Below, piece by piece: positions 43,716 to 52,831 of a stretch of 64,000 nt of DNA (the stretch's first letter is position 1; each line of letters opens with the position of its first letter). The translations under genes and the position numbers were made by a program. This DNA comes from Bacteroidota bacterium (GTDB lineage: Bacteria > Bacteroidota > Bacteroidia > Palsa-965). The stretch spans positions 68,439 through 132,438 of the forward strand of contig VBWE01000026.1 in the NCBI GenBank assembly GCA_006218065.1, written 5' to 3'. A model generated the notes under the pieces. That model was not told the DNA's origin and made no database searches. It worked only from the letters and a program-made list of their open reading frames with translations.

Positions 43716-43804
43716 ATTGCGAATGCCGAATTGCGAATGCCGAAGTGTCTGTCTTGGAAAAATGCACTTCACAATTCGGCATTCGCAATTCGGCATTCGC
43801 AATT
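43716..43804. repeat. Inverted repeat built from GCGAATGCCGAATT units
   Basis: Two tandem ATTGCGAATGCCGA words (43716-43747) face their complements (CACTTC, then AATTCGGCATTCGC twice, 43765-43804) around a loop of about 17 bases. The same words appear at 31582-31600. It ends transcription space between two convergent genes. Confidence 0.85.
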
Positions 43805-43815
43805 CGCTAATCCAG

Positions 43816-44073
43816 TTATTCCGTCGGATCAGTATCTGATGAACGGTTTGCGCGCGAAAGAAATTCCACGGTACCCCTTTTTTTCCAGACACGTGTCGCC
43901 CATACGGCCCCGATAACCAATCCCAGTGCGGCGATAACGATGCCGATAACCAGCCGCATTGTTCCCGGATCAGAGAAGTAAACTACTCCGCCGACGGCGG
44001 AGCCAATCAGGAAAGGCGATACTGCAATCTGCAACCAGCCGATAACCGAAAAAATAAAATCAAAAATTTTCAT
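43816..44073 (-). CDS. Small two-helix membrane protein
   Basis: The 85-residue protein has two hydrophobic helices (FIFSVIGWLQIAVSPFLIGSAVGGVVYF and RLVIGIVIAALGLVIGAVWATRVW) and a charged, Asp/Ser-rich C terminus. I do not recognise it. It lies 91 bases downstream of another small membrane protein gene on the same strand, and the two may form an operon. The ATG is at 44073. Confidence 0.6.
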   Translation of the reverse strand: MKIFDFIFSVIGWLQIAVSPFLIGSAVGGVVYFSDPGTMRLVIGIVIAALGLVIGAVWATRVWKKRGTVEFLSRANRSSDTDPTE

Positions 44074-44164
44074 GCCATTTCTCCGTGGAGAATATCTATA
44101 ACAAGAAAAAAGCCCGGATGTTTTCTCCCGACAAAATTATTTTAGTTATCGCTATGTTTTTATC

Positions 44165-44545
44165 TCAGGAAATGAATTTCAGGATCACGAGTAAAATAAT
44201 CTGCACCACGCTGCTCGCCGTTCCGAAAAAAAGATTCCAGGAAGAACAGATATTAAACACGAGCATCGCCTTCCACGACCAGGAAATGTTCAGCACAAAA
44301 CAAACCGTCACAAAAATTCCCGCCAGCCCGAAAAAAACAAAAATGCTTTTCATGAGCGTGGACATCGGATCGATACCGATTTTCGTCACGACTTTTGTCC
44401 AGGGACCGAGTTGCCCGGCATATTCACCCGACGACGGGCGGAGATAATCACCCGTAACCAGCGCGCGCGTTCCGTCGTACGCCATATAACCGGCGTTGAC
44501 GAAGGAAAGCACCACGATAATCCATTTGATAACCAGGGAAGCCAT
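44165..44545 (-). CDS. Small membrane protein of unknown function
   Basis: The 126-residue protein has about four hydrophobic helices (VIKWIIVVLSFVNAGYMAYDG, then after a hydrophilic stretch LMKSIFVFFGLAGIFVTVCFVLNI, AMLVFNICSSWNLFFG and VVQIILLVILKFI). The central soluble segment YDGTRALVTGDYLRPSSGEYAGQLGPW is conserved-looking, but I cannot name the family. It precedes the 85-residue membrane protein gene on the same strand. Confidence 0.65.
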   Translation of the reverse strand: MASLVIKWIIVVLSFVNAGYMAYDGTRALVTGDYLRPSSGEYAGQLGPWTKVVTKIGIDPMSTLMKSIFVFFGLAGIFVTVCFVLNISWSWKAMLVFNICSSWNLFFGTASSVVQIILLVILKFIS

Positions 44546-44640
44546 GTGTTATTTTTTCAAACCAGTTTACCTGCTTTTGCTGATGAAGATAAGCAAACTG
44601 CCGTTACTTTTTTCACGGGCCGCGGAACCCCGATGCATGC

Positions 44641-44671
44641 AAAAAGGGAAGAACTTTACGCTCTTCCCTTT
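44641..44671 (-). terminator. Rho-independent terminator of the multicopper oxidase gene
   Basis: On the minus strand AAGGGAAGA pairs with TCTTCCCTT over a 9-base loop and is followed by TTT. It is 26 bases past the stop of the oxidase gene. Confidence 0.75.
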
Positions 44672-44696
44672 CCCTTCCCGCATCCACCGGATGAAA

Positions 44697-46415
44697 TCAG
44701 CGGATAAGCTGGATCTTCCTGTGCTGTATAAAATCCGGTCCTGTCATATGAACCGTGTATAACCCGGACGGCAGGTTGCCGAAATGAAGTTCGTATGTAT
44801 TGCCTGCCTGGACAGGCGAAGCATAAACAATTCTCCCGGAGATATCGCTCACGGCAATGCGTTCGATCCGGCCGACTGCTTCGCCCTGCAGGATGAAATG
44901 ACCATCCGTGGCCGGGTTCGGAAAAATGACCAGGGCATCCGCCTCCACCTGTTCGGGTCCCGTTGAAACGGAAGGACAGGAGACGATGAACTGCCCCATC
45001 ATGCCGTCATCTTCATGCGGAAGCATGTGGCAGTGATACATGTACGGAACCGAATCGCAGAAATCGTCGAATTGGGTAATGAACGTCACGGTCTGCTGTG
45101 CCGGAACGAGCACCACATCTTTCCTGCCCTGCTGGTTTGCCGGCGGAGCCGAACCATTGATGTCCAGGATATAAAACTGCACATCATGGATATGAAAAGG
45201 ATGCGCGATGGCCGTTTGATTCGAAAGCGTCCAGGTTTCAATATTGCCGAATGGTATCGTGTAATTGATCACGTTCATCATAAACGTCGCATTGTTGATC
45301 TCGAAAGGGCCGTTTAACATCTGGCTCGGGCCCATATTCTGCGGTTCAAATGTGAGCGTGCGCGATTGCACCGAGGAAGAAGAACTGAGCGGAGTAACAG
45401 TGACCAGCGACACAGGAATTGTCGTTACCGGGTTTGCGGTGGACGCCACAACCTGGAACTGCATGATATTGAAATCCGCGCCGTTGAGTGCATTGGCCGA
45501 ATACCCGGCAATCGTTCCGTTACCCATGGCGGCCGGGTTGGCAGAACCGTAATACCCGTTCGGAAATTCGGAACTGAAACTGAGCAGGTTGATGTTCTGC
45601 CCGTTCAGTCCGCTGAAATCAACGAGTATCTCCGCCCGTTCGCCCGGGGCCAGCCGCAGCCGCGTCATGGAAACCGGCGCAGCAAGCAAACCTCCGTCCG
45701 AACCGACCTGGTAAAAAACCATGTTGCCCTGCAAGCCGCAGTTGTAAACTCTTTCGCTCGACGCATTCAGCAAACGGAAGCGGACCACCTGCGCCGGAAC
45801 CTGCAGGTACGGATCGATCGTTCCGTTTACCATCATCACGCTGTCGTAAGCCGTTTCGGTAACGATCTGTTTGGCCGCATCAAAATGTTTGGACTGCAGG
45901 ACGAGCGGAAAATCGTCGGTCCCGTATTTCCTCGGCAGAACAAGAGCGGCTTCCGCACTGTCGCGCACGATGATCATCCCGGCTGCGCCTTTCGTGGCAT
46001 GCAGGTTTGTCTTCATGTGCAGGTGCGGATGATACCAGAATGTCGATGCACAATCGCGGATTTTGAATTTCGGGTTCCAGCCTGACGAAGGAAGAATATA
46101 CGTGTGCGGACCTCCGTCGTTATACGACGCAACGTGCAGGCCGTGCCAGTGGATGGTCGTCGTATCGCTCAGCATATTGTTTACGGTGATCTCGACGGAA
46201 TCGCCCCGGTTGAAGAATAACGTAGGTCCGAGGTAGCCTGCGTTTATGCCGAATGTCTGCGTAGTGAAATTCGGATAAAAAACATGCGACGTGTCGTAAA
46301 TGCTGAGGTTGAAATTCGTACCGCTCAATGTATCCGGTATCGCAAGCGGGTTTTGTGCCCGGTATTGCTGAAAGGATAAAACGGCGAGCAGGGCCGCAAA
46401 CAGGTTTTTCTTCAT
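44697..46415 (-). CDS. T9SS-sorted multicopper oxidase
   Basis: The 572-residue product has a signal peptide (about 1-20) and three cupredoxin domains. The copper ligands are in HWHGLH (about residue 93), WYHPHLH (about 130), HPFHIHDVQFY (near 405) and YHCHMLPHEDDGMMG (near 460), which give the full type 1 and trinuclear sites; the last motif carries the Cys and a Met axial ligand. The final 80 residues (VIFPNPATD onward) are a T9SS sorting domain. Such enzymes oxidise phenols or Cu(I)/Mn(II) with oxygen; here it should act on the cell surface. The gene is monocistronic with a terminator. Confidence 0.92.
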   Translation of the reverse strand: MKKNLFAALLAVLSFQQYRAQNPLAIPDTLSGTNFNLSIYDTSHVFYPNFTTQTFGINAGYLGPTLFFNRGDSVEITVNNMLSDTTTIHWHGLHVASYNDGGPHTYILPSSGWNPKFKIRDCASTFWYHPHLHMKTNLHATKGAAGMIIVRDSAEAALVLPRKYGTDDFPLVLQSKHFDAAKQIVTETAYDSVMMVNGTIDPYLQVPAQVVRFRLLNASSERVYNCGLQGNMVFYQVGSDGGLLAAPVSMTRLRLAPGERAEILVDFSGLNGQNINLLSFSSEFPNGYYGSANPAAMGNGTIAGYSANALNGADFNIMQFQVVASTANPVTTIPVSLVTVTPLSSSSSVQSRTLTFEPQNMGPSQMLNGPFEINNATFMMNVINYTIPFGNIETWTLSNQTAIAHPFHIHDVQFYILDINGSAPPANQQGRKDVVLVPAQQTVTFITQFDDFCDSVPYMYHCHMLPHEDDGMMGQFIVSCPSVSTGPEQVEADALVIFPNPATDGHFILQGEAVGRIERIAVSDISGRIVYASPVQAGNTYELHFGNLPSGLYTVHMTGPDFIQHRKIQLIR

Positions 46416-46539
46416 GGGTTCATGGCTGATTCACGCAAAATAATGGAATCGGGATGGATTAAAATGTAACAAAAGTCACATTCGGCCGGTTTGGGATAAA
46501 TGGCAACCGGCGCGGCCCTTCACTGGTAAATCGTTCTTT

Positions 46540-46734
46540 GAGGCTGTTAGGAATTTGTTTTTCGGAATTACAGGGATGATTTTTTTGTCCGGATGACCTG
46601 CCTGCGCGTAGCCGCTACGGCGGAGGCAGGGGCGCTTTTTGAACAAGTAGCAGGCGGCTACGGGTGAAAAAAGCAACGAAATATGGGCAAAAAAAGCGCA
46701 CTGTAAGCCGGAAGGATAATTTCCTAACAGCCTC
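46540..46734. mobile_element. MITE-like element of 195 bp with GAGGCTGTTAGGAA terminal inverted repeats
   Basis: GAGGCTGTTAGGAA (46540-46553) and TTCCTAACAGCCTC (46721-46734) are perfect terminal inverted repeats. The 167-bp interior has no open frame of note and contains smaller palindromes such as CCTGCCTGCGCGTAGCCGCT. Both ends are next to TTT. A single end of the same type lies at 36933. Apart from this element the 46416-46783 spacer between the divergent oxidase and aspS genes shows nothing I can name. Confidence 0.7.
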
Positions 46735-46783
46735 TTTAACGCCAAGTTCTTAACTTCGCTCTCCATTTCAATACCTATAGATT

Positions 46784-48541
46784 ATGCTTCGTACACACCA
46801 TTGCGGCGAACTCCGCATGAATCACACCGGGCAAAAAGTTTCCCTTTGCGGATGGGTGCAATATACCCGCGAAACAGGCGGACTGGCTTTTGTTGTTTTG
46901 CGCGACCGTTACGGCCTTACGCAGCTCACCTTCGATAAATCGGCGAATGCCGGGCTTTTCGAACAGGCTGTGCAGCTGGGCCGCGAGTTCGTGGTACGGG
47001 TGAGCGGAACTGTGCGCGAACGCGAAAGCAAGAATAAAAATATGCCTACCGGCGATATCGAAATCATTGCCGACGAGCTGAAAGTGCTGAACAAAGCGCA
47101 GACGCCGCCGTTCACCATCGAAGACAATACCGACGGCGGCGACGATCTCCGCATGAAATACCGGTACCTCGATATCCGCCGCAACCCGGTTCGCGAGAGC
47201 CTGCTGCTGCGTCATCGCATGGCGCAGGAAACACGGACTTTCCTCAGTAAGGAAAATTTCGTGGAAGTGGAAACGCCGGTGCTGATCAAAAGTACGCCCG
47301 AAGGCGCCCGCGATTTCATCGTGCCTTCGCGCATGAACCCCGGCCAGTTTTACGCGCTGCCGCAGAGTCCGCAAACCTTCAAGCAACTGCTCATGGTAGC
47401 GGGTCTCGACCGTTATTTCCAGATCGTAAAATGTTTCCGCGACGAAGACCTGCGCGCCGACCGCCAGCCCGAATTCACGCAGATTGACTGCGAGATGAGT
47501 TTCGTGGAACAGGAAGATATCCTGCAGATGTTCGAAGCGCTTGCATGCCACCTGTTCAAAACAGTAAAAGGCCTGGACATCGCAGGAATGCCGCGGATAA
47601 CTTACGCGGACGCCATGAAATTTTACGGCAACGACAAACCTGATACGCGTTTCGAAATGAAATTCGTCGAGCTGAACGGCGTCGTAAAAAACAAAGGATT
47701 TAAAGTTTTCGACGATGCGGAATTCGTCGCCGGCATTTGTGCGAAAGGCGCCGCTTCCTTCAGCCGGAAACAGATCGATGAACTGACCGAGTTTGTAAAA
47801 CGTCCGCAGGTGGGCGCCACCGGCCTGGTGTATGTGCGTTATAATGAAGACGGAACACTTAAATCATCCGTCGATAAATTTTATAACGAAGAAGAATTGA
47901 AAAACTGGGCGGCGGCATTTGGCGCGGAAAAAGGCGACCTCATGCTCCTGCTGGCCGGACCAACCGGTAAAACGCGCAAAGCGCTGAGCGAACTTCGTCT
48001 CGAAATGGGCGAGCGGCTCGGCCTGCGTGATAAAAATAAATTCTCCTGCCTCTGGGTTCTCGATTTTCCTTTGCTCGAATACAACGAAGAACATGCCCGC
48101 TGGTTCGCGATGCACCATCCGTTCACCTCGCCCCTGCCGGAAGATATGGCCAAACTGGACAACCCGGCGCAATACGGTGAGATCCGCGCCAATGCGTACG
48201 ATATAGTGATCAACGGCGTGGAAGTGGGCGGCGGTTCGATCCGGATTTTCGATAAAGACCTCCAGGGAAAAATGTTCTCGGTGCTCGGCTTCAGTCCCGA
48301 AGAAGCCCAGGCGCAGTTCGGTTTCCTGATGAACGCGTTTGAATTCGGCGCGCCTCCGCACGGTGGGATCGCTTTCGGTTTCGACCGGCTTTGCTCTTTA
48401 TTCGGCGGCGCGGACGGAATCCGCGATTTCATCGCTTTCCCGAAAAATAATTCCGGCCGCGATGTGATGATCGATTCGCCTTCGGTGATTGATGAGAAGC
48501 AGTTGAAAGAGCTTGGCATTTCAATAAGGGCGATTCAGTAA
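46784..48541 (+). CDS. aspS: Aspartyl-tRNA synthetase
   Basis: The 585-residue protein has the anticodon-binding OB domain (about 1-105), the class II catalytic core with motif 2 around [18 protein letters not shown], a GAD insertion domain (about 285-405, [19 protein letters not shown]) that marks the bacterial type, and motif 3 in [15 protein letters not shown]. It charges tRNA-Asp in the cytoplasm. Its last codons (Arg-Ala-Ile-Gln) and the stop lie inside a degenerate copy of the REP-like repeat (48528-48544), so the natural C terminus has probably been replaced by a few residues. Confidence 0.96.
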   Translation: MLRTHHCGELRMNHTGQKVSLCGWVQYTRETGGLAFVVLRDRYGLTQLTFDKSANAGLFEQAVQLGREFVVRVSGTVRERESKNKNMPTGDIEIIADELKVLNKAQTPPFTIEDNTDGGDDLRMKYRYLDIRRNPVRESLLLRHRMAQETRTFLSKENFVEVETPVLIKSTPEGARDFIVPSRMNPGQFYALPQSPQTFKQLLMVAGLDRYFQIVKCFRDEDLRADRQPEFTQIDCEMSFVEQEDILQMFEALACHLFKTVKGLDIAGMPRITYADAMKFYGNDKPDTRFEMKFVELNGVVKNKGFKVFDDAEFVAGICAKGAASFSRKQIDELTEFVKRPQVGATGLVYVRYNEDGTLKSSVDKFYNEEELKNWAAAFGAEKGDLMLLLAGPTGKTRKALSELRLEMGERLGLRDKNKFSCLWVLDFPLLEYNEEHARWFAMHHPFTSPLPEDMAKLDNPAQYGEIRANAYDIVINGVEVGGGSIRIFDKDLQGKMFSVLGFSPEEAQAQFGFLMNAFEFGAPPHGGIAFGFDRLCSLFGGADGIRDFIAFPKNNSGRDVMIDSPSVIDEKQLKELGISIRAIQ

Positions 48542-48651
48542 TCGTTACTATTGGGCGATTCGGTGAATCGCCCATACAAGTCATCGTTACAAGGGAATTC
48601 GTTACCCGGATCGCGTTACGTATGGGCGATTCATTGAATCGCCCTATTGTA
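48528..48651. repeat. REP-like palindromes (GGGCGATTC-NNN-GAATCGCCC) between aspS and the metalloprotease gene
   Basis: Full copies lie at 48552-48574 (loop GGT) and 48624-48644 (loop ATT), and a degenerate half at 48528-48544 codes for the end of AspS. The last copy is next to the stop codon of the convergent metalloprotease gene. The same element is found at 21376-21448. Confidence 0.85.
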
Positions 48652-49867
48652 ACGTAATCTTTTTTACTCCCACCCCGCCTTCCCCCTGGAAGCGGAGGAA
48701 ATAAATTCCCGAAGGCAATCCGCCCATGTCGAGCGTGTAGATGTATTCCTGCGCAGCCCACGCACGAACCTGCCGACCCATGTTGTCGAACAGCGTAACG
48801 TGCATCTCCGGGCTGAACGTGCCGAAATACGAAACGTTCATGATGCCGTCCGAAGGATTCGGATACACGCTGAAGTAATTATCGAATGTATTGTTTTTCA
48901 CCAGCACCGGGTTGCATCCGCCATTGGAAGTGAACAGCGCCGCGCGCCGCGGGTCGCCGTAAAGGAAAGAATGCATACGCGCTTTCTGCCCGAGCGTGAA
49001 CATGTTCATGCAGCTGTCGTTTGAGTAATCCATATAGTTCTGCACGTTGTCCGGCGGATCGATCACGCCCCACCAGGGATCTTCATTCGAACAACTGTTC
49101 AGCGAAAGCTGGCAGTCGCTTTGCGACTGGCTGCTGGCATTCGGCGTATCCGCGATCGAATCGGAGCCGGTTGTGCAATCCGAATCGTCGCCCCAGATGT
49201 GGAACAAACCCATCCAGTGCCCGACTTCATGCGAGGCTGTTCGGCCGCGTGTGCTCGGCGCGGTAACGGTTCCCAGCGTTCCGAAAGCGGTGTAGGTAAT
49301 CACTACGCCGTCGGTACTGGCTGCATCACCCGGGAACTGCGCATAACCCAGCAGGCCGGGGAAAAGTTCGCATACCCACAGGTTGAGGTATTTGTCCGTA
49401 GGCCAGGCGGTTTTTCCGCCGGTAGAATCGAATTTCGCATCCTCGCCCAGCGGACTGAAATAGCCGAAAAGCTGGCCGCCGGCTGTGGAAGTCCGTGTAA
49501 TCCCGTTCGTTGGGTTTCCCTGCGGATCAACCGTAGCGAGGCAGAATTCGATTTCAATATCCGCAGCAAGCGTATCAAAAACGGGGAGTGTGTTTACCGT
49601 ATCCGCATTCAGGCGACGATAATCTGCGTTCAGCGAAGCGATCTGTGAATACACCTGCTGGTCGCTGATATTCTGTGTTGCGTTTTTATAAAGCACGTGT
49701 ACCACAGTCGGTATGGTAAGCAGCGGGACCGATGTACGGTTCTGCTGCTGCCTGGTTTCCGGGTGCGCTTCGAGCCAGGCGCGGGCCTGTGAAGCGACCT
49801 GGTTCATAGCGGCGGCGCGGGCGGGATCCTGTTTATGCTGAGGCAATACGAGTAAAAATTTTTTCAT
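48644..49867 (-). CDS. T9SS-sorted zinc metalloprotease (M43/pappalysin-like)
   Basis: The 407-residue product has the extended zinc motif HEVGHWMGLFHIWGDD (HExxHxxGxxH) near residue 212, as in M43 pappalysins, followed by a downstream Met-turn candidate (NYMDYSNDSCMNMF). The C terminus (VYPNPSDGIMNVS, ending GVGVKKITLQ) is a T9SS sorting domain. The N terminus (MKKFLLVLPQHKQDPARAAAMNQ) has only about seven hydrophobic residues and lacks a proper signal peptide, so export is in doubt (see findings). A prodomain-like segment follows. A perfect -7 box lies 26 bases upstream of the ATG at 49867, which supports this start. Confidence 0.85.
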   Translation of the reverse strand: MKKFLLVLPQHKQDPARAAAMNQVASQARAWLEAHPETRQQQNRTSVPLLTIPTVVHVLYKNATQNISDQQVYSQIASLNADYRRLNADTVNTLPVFDTLAADIEIEFCLATVDPQGNPTNGITRTSTAGGQLFGYFSPLGEDAKFDSTGGKTAWPTDKYLNLWVCELFPGLLGYAQFPGDAASTDGVVITYTAFGTLGTVTAPSTRGRTASHEVGHWMGLFHIWGDDSDCTTGSDSIADTPNASSQSQSDCQLSLNSCSNEDPWWGVIDPPDNVQNYMDYSNDSCMNMFTLGQKARMHSFLYGDPRRAALFTSNGGCNPVLVKNNTFDNYFSVYPNPSDGIMNVSYFGTFSPEMHVTLFDNMGRQVRAWAAQEYIYTLDMGGLPSGIYFLRFQGEGGVGVKKITLQ

Positions 49868-49893
49868 CCCGGGACAGGTTTGATTGGTTTTTT

Positions 49894-49901
49894 CAAAAGT
49901 A
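49894..49901 (-). promoter_or_regulatory. Bacteroidota -7 promoter box for the metalloprotease gene
   Basis: The minus strand reads TACTTTTG (TAnnTTTG), 26 bases before the ATG at 49867. Confidence 0.6.
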
Positions 49902-49948
49902 CGATATCTGCCTGACCGGGAAAGGACCGTTCCCGAACGGAAATCAGA

Positions 49949-51466
49949 TCAGCCCGCAAGGGCTTTTTCACGAAGGATGCCGGCGAAAGACCGGCCGTTT
50001 ATTTTACTCTCGATCCAGGAAAGATAATCGAAGGAGTGAAAAATATTTTCCCGGTAAACAGGATCACCGAAAGCCGTTCCCAGTTTTTCCGCCGCAGTGC
50101 GCATGGTTTTTTCTTCCGGTATATTTTTCAGGATCATATCATTAAAGCAATTGATGATGATGTACTCGAAAATATTCCCGGTTCCCGCTTTTCCCGCGTG
50201 CCGCTGAAGCGCGCGGACCTGGTGCGGCAGCACGTCGTCGTGCCCCATTTCGTAATGCAGCAGCACTTTCAGCACGAGGGTGTGCATATAAAGCGAAGGC
50301 ATTATTTTTTTCAGGTCGTCGGTCAGCAGTTCGTTGATCAGCAGGATGCTTTTTTTATAATTCCCCGTGATGAAACTGAAATGAACGGTTTTGAACAGGA
50401 TATTGATTTTGTAACGCGGATCCATCCGTTCTTTCAGCGCTTCGAAACGCGGCCACTCGGTTTCGGCGAGGCGTTCTCCTTTGGCAAAATCCGCTTCGGC
50501 GAGATAAAGATTCAGCGCGTTGTGCAGGTAACGGGAATACACCATGATTTCGTCGTCTTTCGACTTGATGGGCAGCCGCCGCATTTCCTGGAGCAGTTTT
50601 TCACATTCCCCGTAACGTTTCAGGTTGAAACAGGCGACGTAAAAATTCGACAGGGACTTGATGTACTTGTCCGCATTTCCCAGCCGGCGGAATTCTGCAC
50701 GCCGGAGCGCGAGGTGTTTTTTGCAATAAGTATACAGGTTCGGATAATCATAGATGAAACTGGAATAAGAAGCCCATATATTATAGAAAATGGATCTCGA
50801 ATTGAAGCCGATCGCTTTTTTTTCATCGGCCAGCAAAGGATCGCTCATAATGGTGTCGAACTTTTTCCGTTCGGACGAATTTTTTGAATATCCTTTTTCG
50901 TGCATGAGTGCGAATAAACGGCGCTGCAGGTCAAGATAAAGGATGATGTTTTTTTCGGCTTCGAGCAGGTCCAGTATTTCATGATCGATCGCGCCGGGTT
51001 TTGTTTCGCGGATGATGCTGGAATCCCGCATACGGATACTGCCTTCGAAATACAGCAGCTTGATTTTGTAGATGTTGTTTTCGTGCTGCTCGCAGAGTTT
51101 TTTGCCTTTGCGGATTTGTTTCTCACAAAGATCGTAGAGCCCTTTCGAGAACAGGAATTCCACCTGCCCGATGACCCGGTGAATTTTGTTTTCCACCGTT
51201 TCGTCAATGCGGTAAGCCTGCATCGCACGCAGGATGATATCGGAGAGGTAATTTTTGAGATACGGAAGTTCCCGGATGTATTTTTCATCCCGGAGCAGTT
51301 TTTTTTCATCGTACACTTTCTGCTTTTCTATCGCAGCGAAAAGCTTCAGGTAGTGATTTTTTTCACCGATCACATGGCGTTCGGCGAATTTCCGGAAATA
51401 CGCTTTCTCCGTGGCGCTCAGCGAACGGATGAGACGGAAAAGATCATCGGTTCCTTTTTTGGGCAT
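49949..51466 (-). CDS. Uncharacterised alpha-helical protein, paralogue of the gene at 1659-3134
   Basis: The 505-residue protein has no signal peptide or membrane segment and is helical, with Leu/Tyr/Ala-rich pairs that look like TPR-type repeats. It starts MPKKGTDDLFRLIRSLSATEKAYFRKFAE and ends FHSFDYLSWIESKI plus a short tail. Both ends resemble the product of 1659-3134, and N-terminal words (Y-L-x-LF, Y-(N/D)-E-x-L-L) recur at the same positions. I cannot assign a function; a cytoplasmic scaffold or a regulator is possible. It is not in an obvious operon. Confidence 0.8.
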   Translation of the reverse strand: MPKKGTDDLFRLIRSLSATEKAYFRKFAERHVIGEKNHYLKLFAAIEKQKVYDEKKLLRDEKYIRELPYLKNYLSDIILRAMQAYRIDETVENKIHRVIGQVEFLFSKGLYDLCEKQIRKGKKLCEQHENNIYKIKLLYFEGSIRMRDSSIIRETKPGAIDHEILDLLEAEKNIILYLDLQRRLFALMHEKGYSKNSSERKKFDTIMSDPLLADEKKAIGFNSRSIFYNIWASYSSFIYDYPNLYTYCKKHLALRRAEFRRLGNADKYIKSLSNFYVACFNLKRYGECEKLLQEMRRLPIKSKDDEIMVYSRYLHNALNLYLAEADFAKGERLAETEWPRFEALKERMDPRYKINILFKTVHFSFITGNYKKSILLINELLTDDLKKIMPSLYMHTLVLKVLLHYEMGHDDVLPHQVRALQRHAGKAGTGNIFEYIIINCFNDMILKNIPEEKTMRTAAEKLGTAFGDPVYRENIFHSFDYLSWIESKINGRSFAGILREKALAG

Positions 51467-51577
51467 ACCTGTTCGGTTATATGAACTTCAGCGTTAAAAT
51501 AAGCCGGAATCTGCAGGCGGCGAAATCGTTTTTTATTTATTATTTGGAGTCAGCTCAAAGCTTGCCGGTACGGCGTT

Positions 51578-52624
51578 TCAGGCCTTAGTCAGCGTAAACG
51601 AGAACGTGGAACCTACGCCTTCCGTACTCCGCACGTTGATGGTATGCCCGTGCGCCTCGATGATATGCTTCACGATGGCCAGCCCGAGACCCGTTCCGCC
51701 TTCTTCGCGCGAACGGCCTTTGTCCACGCGGTAAAAACGCTCGAACAGGCGGGGAAGATGATCTTTCATAATCCCGATACCGTTGTCGGCCACTTCCACC
51801 AGCAGGTTTTCATCCATGTCGTAGAAACGGATTTCCGTTTCACCGTCTTCACGGCCGTATTTGATGGAATTGACGATCAGGTTGGTGAGCACCTGGCGGA
51901 TCAGGTTCTTGTCCGCATTCACACGGACGGGGCGTTTGGATTCTTCCCGGAAACGGAGCTTGATCCTTTTCTTCGCGGCTTTCAGGTCCTGCGATTCAAA
52001 AAGGTCGCGCGCGAGTTCCGCGATATCGAAAACGGATTTGTCGAGGCTGAGTTCCCCGGATTCCAGGCGTGAAATGGCTTCAAGATCGTCGATGATGTTG
52101 ATCATCCGCTCCACGCTTTTTTCCGCGCGCTGCAGGTAATTGCGGTTGATGGTTTCGTCTTCCAGCCCGCCGTCGAGCAAAGTCATCACATATCCCTGAA
52201 TATTGAATATCGGCGTTTTCAGCTCGTGCGAAACATTGGCAAGAAATTCGCGGCGGTAGTTTTCGAGTTTCTTCAGGTTCTCGATCTCGGAAGCCTGGCC
52301 CCTGGCCCAGTCCGTCACATCGCGCTGCACTTTCATCAGCAGGTCCTCGCTCTGCCCGAGATGCTGCACCGGATCGTTTCCGCTGCCGAATTTAAAATCG
52401 CTGATGGTGCGGTAAATGACGTGAATCCTGCTGAGGATAAACCGCCGGATATACAACAGCACGACAAAGTAGCTGCAGAGGCCAACGGCCAGCGAGGAAA
52501 ATACAGCGGCCAGCCACGAAGTATGCGCAAAAAGATAAGTCGCCAGGGCTACCAGTATGAACGTAAAACCGCTCAGCAGCAACGCTACAATTAAAGCGAC
52601 CTGTTTGGGTGTGGAGTTTTTCAT
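51578..52624 (-). CDS. PhoR-like sensor histidine kinase
   Basis: The 348-residue protein has two membrane helices (about 8-30 and 37-58) with only a few residues between them, so it lacks a periplasmic sensor domain. A linker leads to the dimerisation domain with FLANVSHELKTPIFNIQGY (phosphoacceptor His133), and the ATPase domain follows, with N-box NLIVNSIKYG, G1 VADNGIGI and G2 GGTGLGLAIVKHIIEAHG. This is the arrangement of PhoR-type kinases without a PAS domain. It lies 207 bases downstream of the PhoB-like regulator gene on the same strand and is probably in its operon. What it senses is not told by sequence. The gap (52625-52831) contains a half REP-like repeat at 52651-52663 and an imperfect inverted repeat near 52753-52812. 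Confidence 0.9.
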   Translation of the reverse strand: MKNSTPKQVALIVALLLSGFTFILVALATYLFAHTSWLAAVFSSLAVGLCSYFVVLLYIRRFILSRIHVIYRTISDFKFGSGNDPVQHLGQSEDLLMKVQRDVTDWARGQASEIENLKKLENYRREFLANVSHELKTPIFNIQGYVMTLLDGGLEDETINRNYLQRAEKSVERMINIIDDLEAISRLESGELSLDKSVFDIAELARDLFESQDLKAAKKRIKLRFREESKRPVRVNADKNLIRQVLTNLIVNSIKYGREDGETEIRFYDMDENLLVEVADNGIGIMKDHLPRLFERFYRVDKGRSREEGGTGLGLAIVKHIIEAHGHTINVRSTEGVGSTFSFTLTKA

Positions 52625-52831
52625 CGCGTTTTCCCGACAACGAATTTAGGGAATCGCCCTGTATGGTGAACCGTTTTCCGGTATGGCTTAAATAAAAGGG
52701 AGTGGTGAATGGGGAGTAGTGTGTTCAAAGATGTGCCCAATGTAAAATGCAAAATTTCAAATGTAAAACGCTAAAATCCGAAGTGAACAGGAAAACACGT
52801 TGACATTTTAAATCCCGCCCGGGCTGAAAAA

